From assembly GCA_034111645.1 (NCBI GenBank), contig JAWUWW010000044.1, positions 1-39,853 of the forward strand: a stretch of 39,853 nucleotides of DNA, read 5' to 3'. Positions 1-7,235 of this stretch are shown here, piece after piece (position 1 is the first letter of the stretch; every line of letters starts with the position of its first letter). The translations under genes and the position numbers were made by a program. Source of the stretch: CANLBN01 sp034111645. Lineage in GTDB: Bacteria; Pseudomonadota; Gammaproteobacteria; Pseudomonadales; Cellvibrionaceae. The notes beneath the pieces are model-generated. The model was not told the DNA's origin. It ran no database searches and worked only from the letters and a program-made list of their open reading frames with translations.

Positions 1-1
1 A

Positions 2-396
2 TGGTGGAGGCGGGGGGAATTGAACCCCCGTCCGTCAGCACTCTGCCCGCGGCTCTACATGCATAGATTCCGTTAATTAATTTAACCGCATACAGCCCAA
101 CGGGCAGGACGTAATTGGCGAACTCAGTTAAGTTTAGCAACAGTGCCCTAAGCATACACTGCAACGATCCTGTTCTATATGACAGTCTTTAACGCGATAC
201 AGGCATCTTGTTAAGGACCGCTAGGACCGAAGTCGCTAGAAATGGTTTTGTAAAAACTGCTTACGCAGCTAGTACTTCACCATTGTAGTTAGCATCATTT
301 GCAACTATTAATTTGCAGCTTTGGATTAACGTGATTGGCTACCATCACGACATGCACCTTGGGTTTTGTCACCGGCGTCGAATCCAAATCGCCCCC
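2..396 (-). ncRNA. ssrA: tmRNA (transfer-messenger RNA)
   Basis: This RNA rescues stalled ribosomes and tags the unfinished protein for proteolysis. The gene is complete and reads leftward from 396 to 2. The 5' end GGGGGCG (396-390) pairs with CGCCTCC (12-6) to form a seven-pair acceptor stem with a G3-U70 wobble, the identity element for alanyl-tRNA synthetase. The discriminator A and CCA are encoded at 5-2. The T arm (GGGGG, TTCAATT loop, CCCCC) is clear. The 5' segment GATTTGGATTCGACGCCGG is the conserved start of one-piece tmRNAs. A tag reading frame lies at 302-261. The gene is transcribed away from hisC and has tandem repeats just upstream. Identification is from these conserved segments and is very secure. 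Confidence 0.97.
261..302 (-). CDS. tmRNA-encoded proteolysis tag
   Basis: Inside ssrA the resume codon GCA (302-300) opens a 13-codon frame ending in TAA (263-261). It reads ANDANYNGEVLAA, so the appended tag after the tRNA-derived Ala would be A-ANDANYNGEVLAA. The AND start and the LAA end match the usual tag, in which the last residues are the degron read by ClpXP. The middle (ANYNGEV) is longer than in E. coli. The resume position is inferred from the standard layout. Confidence 0.9.
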   Translation of the reverse strand, partial: ANDANYNGEVLAA

Positions 397-404
397 TTTT
401 CTTC

Positions 405-410
405 GTATAA
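405..410 (-). promoter_or_regulatory. Possible -10 box of ssrA
   Basis: On the minus strand TTATAC lies eight bases before the first base of the tmRNA, a normal -10 distance. No good -35 box is visible at 16-18 bases upstream. That stretch already belongs to the first tandem repeat, so the ssrA promoter would straddle the repeat boundary. Confidence 0.4.
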
Positions 411-414
411 TCGT

Positions 415-1005
415 CTTATGCTTCGTTACGCTTCAGCTTAAGAATGCTCACATACTGATTGTATGCTCCGCGTCTTTCACTTCGCGTGCCTTGCCTAAAA
501 CAATTCTACTCGAAACTTTTTCTCCCAACTGTCTTATGCTTCGTTACGCTTCAGCTTAAGAATGCTCACATACTGATTGTATGCTCCGCGTCTTTCACTT
601 TGCGTGCCTTGCCTAAAACAATTCTACTCGAAACTTTTTTCTCTCAACTGCTTTATGCCTCGTTACGCTTCAGCTTAAGAATGCTCACATACTGATAGTA
701 TGCTCCGCGTCTTACACTTCGCGTGCCTTGCCTAAAACAATTCTACTCGAAACTTTTTTCTCTCAACTGCCTTATGCCTCGTTACGCTTCAGTTCAAGAA
801 TGCTCACATACTGATGGTATGCTCCGCGTCTTGCACTTCGCGTGTCTCGCCTAAAACAATTCTACTCGAAACTTTTTTTATCAACACCTTAAACTTCGTT
901 GCACTTCAATATCGAAAATGCTCATAAAGGTGTATTCATTCCGCTCTCATAATTTTGTACGTCTTGCTTAAACAATTCTACTTAAAAATTTTTAAGTTTC
1001 TGCAC
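415..1005. repeat. Tandem repeat array, ~118-bp unit, 4 good copies plus 1 degenerate
   Basis: Units start at about 415, 533, 652, 771 and 888, giving periods of 118, 119, 119 and 117 bases. The first four are nearly identical: cttatgc(t/c)tcgttacgc, then agaatgctcacatactgat, a GTATG motif, then cgtgccttgcctaaaaca and ttctactcgaaactttt. The fifth copy is eroded. Each unit has a short hairpin CATAC..GTATG whose arms change together: the third copy has CATACT-gat-AGTATG. There are no unique spacers between copies, so this is not CRISPR. The open frames across it are repetitive and unlikely to be genes. It fills the whole gap between hisC and ssrA. Confidence 0.9.
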
Positions 1006-1069
1006 TTAAATTACAGCTAGCCATTCTAACGCAGTTTACATATCGTCGTACGCTTATTTTTTTGTGTTA

Positions 1070-2131
1070 CTAAAGCGCTAAAAATTGCTCACACAGGCTA
1101 ATCAGATTTTTCGTTTGCTCAACGGTACCTATCGTTATACGTAGGCCAGTTTTACCGTTTAATTCTTTGGCTCTTACTAAGACGCCGTTTTGCCTTAAGT
1201 AATCATCCATCACTTTGGAGTTATCAAAAAAAGCCCACACGTAATTTGCCTGGCTTGGCCAGTAATCGATATTGTGTTTGCTAAGCCATGCTTCAAATTG
1301 CGGCTTGGCAGTTTGCATAACCTCACCTACATATTGCTCGGTATATTCTGGATTATCGAGTGCGGCATTAGCGGCAACGATTGCCAGCTGGTTAATATCG
1401 TAAGGGCCACGTACATTACACAGCGCATCAATATAGGCATTATTGGCTAAGATGTAGCCAAAACGTAATGATGGAATACCCCATGTTTTAGAAAATGTAC
1501 GGGTAATAAATACATTGCTATGCTCAAGCTTAGCTAGCAGCGCCGCCGAGCTTTGACGGCTGTACTCGTAATAACATTCGTCAACCAATATGGCTGCATG
1601 TGGCGCAGCTTTCGAGAGCTGTTCGACTACATCATTGTTTACCAATGTACCGCAAGGGTTGTTGGGGTTAGAAACTACAATAATCGCTGTATTAGGTGTA
1701 ATCGCCGCTAACACTTCGCGCAGAGGGTAGCCCTGATCTTTGGTATATTGGGGCTCGATAATTTGCATGGCTTCTACGTTAGCGCACTGCTTGTACATGG
1801 CGAAGGTTGGGCCGGGGATAATCGCCTCGGCATTGGCTTTAGCCACTGCTCTAAAGATAAGGTCAATACCTTGATCTGAGCCATTAGTAATCATGACTTG
1901 ATTAGCGTTAACGCAGGCATAATTTGCCAGACGCTCTACAATATCGCCATAGGCGGGGTATTGTTGTAGGCGACCATCGCCGATATAAGCTTGCAGTGCA
2001 TCTACAACGGGCTGACTTACGGGTATGGTGCGCTCGTTAAAGTCGAGCAGTGTATACGCTTTTGGGTTGCGACCTTCTAGCGGCGGCTTATAAGCAGTCA
2101 TTGCTAAAATATGGGGTTTAATAATGCTCAT
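1070..2131 (-). CDS. hisC: Histidinol-phosphate aminotransferase
   Basis: A PLP-dependent class I/II aminotransferase that makes histidinol phosphate from imidazole-acetol phosphate, using glutamate as amino donor. Of 353 residues, NPNNPCGTL lies near 155-163, DECYYEY near 184-190 and the PLP lysine in TFSKTWG near 215, followed by SLRFGY. The N-terminal motif reads LDFNERT where many HisC proteins have N-E-N-P, so this is a diverged subgroup. Cobalamin CobD-type decarboxylases share the fold, but nothing cobalamin-related is nearby. ATG at 2131 is chosen; a GTG three codons upstream (2140) is also possible. The gene is 151 bases downstream of proB and far from hisG and hisD, to which related genomes usually join it. 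Confidence 0.85.
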   Translation of the reverse strand: MSIIKPHILAMTAYKPPLEGRNPKAYTLLDFNERTIPVSQPVVDALQAYIGDGRLQQYPAYGDIVERLANYACVNANQVMITNGSDQGIDLIFRAVAKANAEAIIPGPTFAMYKQCANVEAMQIIEPQYTKDQGYPLREVLAAITPNTAIIVVSNPNNPCGTLVNNDVVEQLSKAAPHAAILVDECYYEYSRQSSAALLAKLEHSNVFITRTFSKTWGIPSLRFGYILANNAYIDALCNVRGPYDINQLAIVAANAALDNPEYTEQYVGEVMQTAKPQFEAWLSKHNIDYWPSQANYVWAFFDNSKVMDDYLRQNGVLVRAKELNGKTGLRITIGTVEQTKNLISLCEQFLAL

Positions 2132-2282
2132 AAAATTCACTGCTCACTAACTGTACTGATCAAACTTTTTGATAAAATTTTGCTGTTGGAACTCTGTTGA
2201 TGAAAATGTGCTGACGCTAACGATAAAACCGTATTGATAAAAACCTGATGATATAAAATATTATTTATAAAAAATATACGCT

Positions 2283-3413
2283 CTAGTTTACAAGCACAAG
2301 GTTATCTCGATGGATCATTTCATCTTCGTTTTTATAGCCAAGTATTGACTCAATTTTATCGCTGGCTTGACGCAGAATTTTTTGCGCTTCTTGGGTATTG
2401 TAGTTGGCAAGACCACGAGCGACTTCTTGGCCTTTAGTATTTTTACAAATAACAAGGTCACCACGGGTAAAATTACCGCTAACAGCCTGAATACCTACGG
2501 GTAATAAACTGCGGCCAGATTGCTTTAATACCTTGACCGCACCATCATCTAAAATCAACTCGCCACGGCACTGTAACTGCCCTGCTAACCAACGCTTACG
2601 TGCTGCTTGCGGTTGTTGGTCGGCCAATAAAAGCGAGCCTATTACCTCGCCTTTGGCAAGCTTACCAATGACATTATCAATACTACCTCTAGCAATAACA
2701 GTTTGCGTACCAGAGCGCATTGCTAGGCGTGCTGCGCGTAATTTAGTAACCATACCACCGCGGCCAAGAGCACCGCCACCACTAACCATCGCATCGAGCG
2801 ATACATCACTAGCGTTAACATTATCGATAAGTACAGCGTCTTTGTTCTGGCGAGGATCTGCGGTGAACAAGCCTTCTTGATCCGTTAATAATACTAATAA
2901 ATCGGCTTCTACTAAGTTGGCCACTAGCGCTGCTAAAGTGTCGTTATCACCAAAGCGAATTTCATCAGTTACAACCGTATCGTTTTCATTGACGATAGGA
3001 ATAACACCAAGCGATATTAATGTTTTTAAGGTAGCCCGAGCATTAAGATAACGCTCTCTATTAGAGAGATCGTCGTGGTCTACTAAGATTTGTGCGGCGA
3101 GCAAATCGAAGCGCCCAAAGGCCTCTTCATAAGCCTGCACTAAGCCCATTTGTCCAATTGCCGCCGCCGCCTGTAACTCATGCACTGATGATGGTCGCGT
3201 AGTCCAACCCAAACGTGTCATGCCCTCGGCAACGGCACCCGAAGAAACCAACACTACCTCAATGTTACGCGCGCGCAAATCAGCAATTTGAGCTGCCCAC
3301 GCAGCAATAGCGGCTAAATCTAGGCCACGGCCATTGTTGGTGAGTGATGAGCTACCAATTTTAATCACCCAGCGTTGGGCATTTTTTATGTGCGTTCTAT
3401 TTTGTTTTGGCAT
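2283..3413 (-). CDS. proB: Glutamate 5-kinase
   Basis: This enzyme phosphorylates glutamate to gamma-glutamyl phosphate, the first and feedback-inhibited step of proline synthesis, in the cytoplasm. The 376-residue protein starts with an amino-acid-kinase domain: VIKIGSSSLT near 16-25, VSSGAVAEG near 56-64 and IPIVNENDTV near 137-146. It ends in an RNA-binding-type PUA domain from about residue 280 (GELILDDGA...VGIQAVSGNF). Length matches long-form ProB. The gene follows obgE on the same strand with a gap of about 130 bases, an order seen in many gammaproteobacteria. proA is not in the window. Confidence 0.95.
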   Translation of the reverse strand: MPKQNRTHIKNAQRWVIKIGSSSLTNNGRGLDLAAIAAWAAQIADLRARNIEVVLVSSGAVAEGMTRLGWTTRPSSVHELQAAAAIGQMGLVQAYEEAFGRFDLLAAQILVDHDDLSNRERYLNARATLKTLISLGVIPIVNENDTVVTDEIRFGDNDTLAALVANLVEADLLVLLTDQEGLFTADPRQNKDAVLIDNVNASDVSLDAMVSGGGALGRGGMVTKLRAARLAMRSGTQTVIARGSIDNVIGKLAKGEVIGSLLLADQQPQAARKRWLAGQLQCRGELILDDGAVKVLKQSGRSLLPVGIQAVSGNFTRGDLVICKNTKGQEVARGLANYNTQEAQKILRQASDKIESILGYKNEDEMIHRDNLVLVN

Positions 3414-3541
3414 AGCTACTGGCTTTATATACTTTCGGGCTAACCCTATTTTGAGCTAACTTTTAGCTCGTGTTTATTTTAGCTCACGCTTATCTTTGTT
3501 CACGTTAAAAAATATAAAAACATATTTACTAAGACGATAGA

Positions 3542-4729
3542 TTATTCTTCATAGACTATTTCGATATCATCATCGTCGTCATCAGTGCCTTTACCTTTAG
3601 CCGCCAAGCGTCCGGCTTTGTATCTATCGCGAAGTTCTTCAATACGTTCGCGAGCCTCTTGCTGCATTTGTCGCTGCTCGGCAATTTCTTGCTCGGCTAA
3701 CTCTGGGGTTTCAGTTTCAGCAATTTTAATCTCTTCAATACGCTCCATCAGCCGCTGACATAACGTATCTGTACCTGTTTTTGCAATTGCGGCAATATTA
3801 TAAGTAAAGCCTTGCCAATTTAGTTGTTTTACAACTTCTCGGCAACGCTCTTCAATGTCGTCGGCGACCATATCGATTTTGTTAAGCACTAACCAAATTT
3901 CTCGACCTGCTAAAGTTGGGCTAAATTTTTCAAGCTCTTTGGTAATACTGCGCATATTTTCAACGGGATCCGAGCCATCCATCGGCGCCATATCAATCAT
4001 ATGTAATAATATACGGCATCGTGTTAAATGTTTTAAAAAGCGAATACCAAGTCCTGCTCCCTCTGATGCACCACCAATTAATCCTGGAATATCAGCAATC
4101 ACAAAACTGCGATGTTGCTGTACCTTTACCACCCCTAAATTAGGAATCAATGTTGTAAATGGATAGTCAGCTACTTTGGGTGTAGCAGAGGACACAGAGC
4201 GAATAAAAGTAGATTTACCCGCGTTGGGCAAGCCTAATAATCCAACATCGGCTAACACTTTAAGCTCTAATTTTAAATTGCGATGCTCACCCTCAGAACC
4301 TGGCGATGTTTGTCGTGGGGCACGGTTAACGCTCGACTTATAACGTATATTACCAAGTCCGTGGAATCCGCCTTGTGCCACCAACAATAAATGGCCATGT
4401 GTGGTGATATCACCTAAAAGTTCGCCAGTCTCGATATCGTGTACCGAAGTCCCCACGGGCACTTTCAAAATCAGATCATCACCTTTAGCGCCAGTGCAGC
4501 CCTTGCTTCTTCCTGTTTGCCCTATTTTTGCTCGGTATTTTGGCTGATAACGAAAATCTATAAGCGTGTTGAGGTCGTTATCGCCTTGCAGATAAACACT
4601 ACCGCCATCACCGCCGTCACCGCCGTCTGGTCCACCCTGAGCAATATATTTTTCGCGACGGAAGCTCATACAACCATTGCCACCGTCACCAGCAAAAACG
4701 GAAATTTTTGCTTCATCTACAAATTTCAT
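3542..4729 (-). CDS. obgE: Obg-family GTPase (CgtA/ObgE)
   Basis: A ribosome-associated GTPase acting in 50S subunit maturation and the stringent response. The 395-residue protein has the glycine-rich Obg domain first (GDGGNG near 14-19, GGPDGGDGGDGG near 32-43). The G domain follows: P loop GLPNAGKS (166-173), DIPG (213-216) and NKID (283-286). The tail is charged and ends in a run of aspartates (DDDDDD), as in proteobacterial members. ATG at 4729 gives the conserved start MKFVDEAKI; a TTG nine codons upstream (4756) is in frame but unlikely. A terminator separates it from rpmA, so it probably also has its own promoter at 4730-4815. Confidence 0.96.
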   Translation of the reverse strand: MKFVDEAKISVFAGDGGNGCMSFRREKYIAQGGPDGGDGGDGGSVYLQGDNDLNTLIDFRYQPKYRAKIGQTGRSKGCTGAKGDDLILKVPVGTSVHDIETGELLGDITTHGHLLLVAQGGFHGLGNIRYKSSVNRAPRQTSPGSEGEHRNLKLELKVLADVGLLGLPNAGKSTFIRSVSSATPKVADYPFTTLIPNLGVVKVQQHRSFVIADIPGLIGGASEGAGLGIRFLKHLTRCRILLHMIDMAPMDGSDPVENMRSITKELEKFSPTLAGREIWLVLNKIDMVADDIEERCREVVKQLNWQGFTYNIAAIAKTGTDTLCQRLMERIEEIKIAETETPELAEQEIAEQRQMQQEARERIEELRDRYKAGRLAAKGKGTDDDDDDIEIVYEE

Positions 4730-4817
4730 GATGCATAACTCGGTGCTTTCGCACAATTAATGATTTTAGCAGGCGATAAAACTTAACACGCGACTGCCTT
4801 GATAATATTTACACAAA

Positions 4818-4847
4818 TAAAAAAGCCCCGTCTAAGACGAGGCTTTA
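4818..4847 (-). terminator. Rho-independent terminator after rpmA
   Basis: Reading leftward, AAGCCTCGTC (4845-4836), a TTA loop and GACGGGGCTT (4832-4823) form a ten-pair stem with one G-U pair, followed by TTTTATTT. It is 30 bases past the rpmA stop and should end or attenuate rplU-rpmA transcripts before obgE. Confidence 0.88.
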
Positions 4848-4875
4848 AGAAGAAGATCAATCATCCAACGACCAA

Positions 4876-5133
4876 CTATGCAGAAACCACACTGATAAAT
4901 TGACGATTTTTAGAACCTTTAACTTCAAACTTAACCACGCCATCGGCTTTTGCAAATATAGTATGATCTTTACCTATACCAACGTTAACACCAGGATGTA
5001 CCTTAGTGCCACGCTGACGTATTAAAATATTACCTGCAATTACTGCTTGGCCGCCAAAACGCTTAACGCCTAAGCGTTTACTATGTGAATCGCGACCGTT
5101 ATTAGTACTACCACCAGCTTTCTTATGCGCCAT
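4876..5133 (-). CDS. rpmA: 50S ribosomal protein L27
   Basis: L27 lines the peptidyl transferase centre of the large subunit. The 85-residue protein starts MAHKKAGGSTNNGRDSHSKR, the conserved N-terminal tail that reaches the P-site tRNA, followed by RLGVKRFGGQ and the IRQRGTKVHPG core. No cleavable N-terminal extension (the Firmicute type) is present. It lies six bases downstream of rplU as a two-gene operon. Confidence 0.98.
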   Translation of the reverse strand: MAHKKAGGSTNNGRDSHSKRLGVKRFGGQAVIAGNILIRQRGTKVHPGVNVGIGKDHTIFAKADGVVKFEVKGSKNRQFISVVSA

Positions 5134-5139
5134 GAGTTA

Positions 5140-5742
5140 TTACTCCCCTTTCATAAATTCTGTAGCTTGAGCGATCCAATCATCACGCTCAATACGACCT
5201 TTAAAATTAAGCTTCTCATCAAACTCACTAACCTGCTCTGGAGTCCATGCTGCGATTTGAGAAAAAGATGTAATGCCGTTTACGTTTAATTTTTTCACAA
5301 TTGCCGGACCAACACCAGAGATCTTAGTAAGATCGTCAGCGCCTGAAGTAGCGGCTGCTTTTGGTCCTGCTTTAGCTTCGGCCTTAGGCTTTGCAGCCGC
5401 TTTTTTAGCTGGCTCAGCTGCTTTGGCACCTGAGGCTAGTATTTCTGTAATTTTTATTTCTGTAAACCACTGACGATGGCCTTGACGCTTCATAGAATGC
5501 TTACGGCGACGGAACTTGATAATGCGAACTTTATCAGCACGTCCATGCGAAATAACTTCGGCTTTAACAGCAGCACCGGTTACAACAGGAGTACCAATAG
5601 CAACGTTGTCTCCTGAAGACACAAGTAATACTTCATCAAATTGGATGGTATCGCCTGTGGCAACTTCAATTTTTTCTACTTTAAGGGTTTCGCCCTCAAC
5701 GACGCGGTGTTGTTTACCGCCTGTTTTAATTACTGCATACAT
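5140..5742 (-). CDS. rplU: 50S ribosomal protein L21 with C-terminal helix-hairpin-helix extension
   Basis: Residues 1-103 are a complete L21 (MYAVIKTGGKQHRV, FRRRKHSMKRQGHRQ, TEIKITEI), which binds 23S rRNA with L20. E. coli L21 stops there; this protein runs to 200. A lysine/alanine-rich linker (about 105-134) leads to a compact domain (about 136-200) with the helix-hairpin-helix signature ISGVGPAIVKKLNVNGI and the ending FKGRIERDDWIAQA. From general knowledge, similar tails occur on alphaproteobacterial L21 and on some NuoE proteins; their function is not known to me. ATG at 5742 is chosen; the 20-codon upstream extension lacks conservation and would overlap the leader. Confidence 0.96.
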   Translation of the reverse strand: MYAVIKTGGKQHRVVEGETLKVEKIEVATGDTIQFDEVLLVSSGDNVAIGTPVVTGAAVKAEVISHGRADKVRIIKFRRRKHSMKRQGHRQWFTEIKITEILASGAKAAEPAKKAAAKPKAEAKAGPKAAATSGADDLTKISGVGPAIVKKLNVNGITSFSQIAAWTPEQVSEFDEKLNFKGRIERDDWIAQATEFMKGE

Positions 5743-6196
5743 ATGCTGTGCTCCATAAATGGTATGGACGACCCTAAGTAGTTTAATTAACCTTATATCC
5801 ACCCAAATGAGTACTTGATAAAGGCTAGCTAGACATTCATTGAACTCGAGCCGTTTTAAAAATTGTGGTCAAAAATAAGGTCGCGGATTATAAGATACTA
5901 ATACAGGCAACACAACATTTTTTACATCAATGTTAACCCTATGTTGTATATATGTTGTATCAGTGCTTAGCCACACTTGACAGCTAACATTTGTCTCCCT
6001 AGCATCTGCATGCGAAATCTTAGCGATTGACGAAACATAGTAAGTGATTACTAACAGCTCAAACCTTTACAAAGCGCTAATGTCGAACAAACTAATAAAA
6101 CATTTACATAATTAGCTAACTTATTCATAGTCGCACTAGCTCTAGCTTTGTTATTCTATCGATAAATAATAAACCAAATAAATAAAGAATTTCTCT
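5743..6196. other. Divergent intergenic region rplU / ispB
   Basis: 454 bases hold the leader and promoter of rplU on the left and the upstream region of ispB on the right. It is AT-rich on the ispB side, with no convincing sigma-70 pair for ispB and no open frame worth calling. Confidence 0.6.
5887..5915 (-). promoter_or_regulatory. rplU-rpmA promoter
   Basis: On the minus strand TTGTGT (5915-5910), a 17-base spacer and a perfect TATAAT (5892-5887) are followed by a GC-rich discriminator (CCGCG). That discriminator is typical of stringently controlled ribosomal promoters. The predicted start is near 5880, leaving a leader of about 140 bases before the L21 ATG. Confidence 0.75.
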
Positions 6197-7186
6197 ATGC
6201 TATCTTTTCATCAAGCAGTTGCCGACGATTTTGAGGCTGTTAATCAACTTATTTTGAATCAAACTCACTCTGATGTTGATCTTATCGAAAATATTGGCAA
6301 TTACCTTATTAATGCTGGCGGCAAAAGACTGCGCCCATTACTAGTGTTATTGGTTGCAAAAGCACTAAATTATCAAGGCACCGAACAACATCGGCTTGCG
6401 GCTATTATTGAATTTATTCACTCGGCCACATTATTACATGATGATGTTGTCGATACCTCAGATATGCGCCGTGGACGTGCCACTGCCAATGCAAAATGGG
6501 GCAATGCGCCTAGCGTATTAGTGGGCGACTTCTTGTACTCTCGAGCTTTTCAAATGATGGTTGCCATTGGCGATATGCAGATAATGAAGATTTTATCGAA
6601 TACAACCAATACTATTGCCGAAGGTGAAGTTCAACAATTAATTAACGCGGGTGACCCTAAGCTTAGCGAAGACAATTATTTTTTAGTGATTCATAAAAAG
6701 ACGGCCGTATTATTTGAAGCTGCCTGCGAGACGGCAGCAGTTATTGGTGGTTGCTCGGAGTCTTTGCAAGCACAATTAAAAGACTACGGATATCATTTAG
6801 GCCTAGCATTTCAATTAATTGACGATGCGCTTGATTATACAGGCTCTAGTGATGCACTCGGAAAAAACGTAGGCGATGATTTGGCTGAAGGCAAACCAAC
6901 ATTACCACTTATTTATGCCATGCAAAATGGTAGCAGTAGCGACAGCAAACTAATTGCCGACACTATTAAGGCAACTTCTGAAAGTGACCGTAATGCCCCT
7001 GTCGATCCAGATACCCTCAAACAAATCATAGCCATTATTCAAAAAACAGGTGCAATTGCATACACTCATAAAAAAGCAGAGGATCATGTCCGTCAAGCAA
7101 AAGCTGCTTTGTCTTTATTACCGGCATCAGCCTATAAGACTGAGTTAGAAAAACTTGCCGATTTTTCATTAGGTCGCGACCACTAA
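6197..7186 (+). CDS. ispB: Octaprenyl (polyprenyl) diphosphate synthase
   Basis: A trans-prenyltransferase that builds the isoprenoid side chain of ubiquinone/menaquinone from farnesyl diphosphate and isopentenyl diphosphate. Of 329 residues, the first aspartate-rich motif is DDVVD (82-86, followed by TSDMRRG) and the second is DDALDY (209-214). GGKRLRP near 41-47 and GKPTLPL near 232-238 are the other substrate-binding segments. All catalytic aspartates are present. It is divergent from rplU-rpmA, the classic gammaproteobacterial arrangement, and pgi follows 49 bases later. Exact chain length cannot be read from sequence. Confidence 0.95.
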   Translation: MLSFHQAVADDFEAVNQLILNQTHSDVDLIENIGNYLINAGGKRLRPLLVLLVAKALNYQGTEQHRLAAIIEFIHSATLLHDDVVDTSDMRRGRATANAKWGNAPSVLVGDFLYSRAFQMMVAIGDMQIMKILSNTTNTIAEGEVQQLINAGDPKLSEDNYFLVIHKKTAVLFEAACETAAVIGGCSESLQAQLKDYGYHLGLAFQLIDDALDYTGSSDALGKNVGDDLAEGKPTLPLIYAMQNGSSSDSKLIADTIKATSESDRNAPVDPDTLKQIIAIIQKTGAIAYTHKKAEDHVRQAKAALSLLPASAYKTELEKLADFSLGRDH

Positions 7187-7235
7187 TTTTTTAGTTATAA
7201 ATAAACTCACTTTATATAAAAAAGATTTTTTATCT

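Noticed and set aside
335..695. Two overlapping plus-strand open frames of 74-78 codons
   Set aside because: They run through the tmRNA end and the tandem repeats, share the same repeated peptide, and have no ribosome site.
415..1005. CRISPR array
   Set aside because: Units follow each other without unique spacers, and no cas gene is near.
3453..3469. GAGCTAA-CTT-TTAGCTC hairpin between obgE and proB
   Set aside because: A seven-pair stem with a three-base loop and no proper U-run; too weak to call a terminator.
4730..4756. Upstream TTG start for obgE
   Set aside because: The extra nine residues precede the conserved MKFVDEA start of the family.
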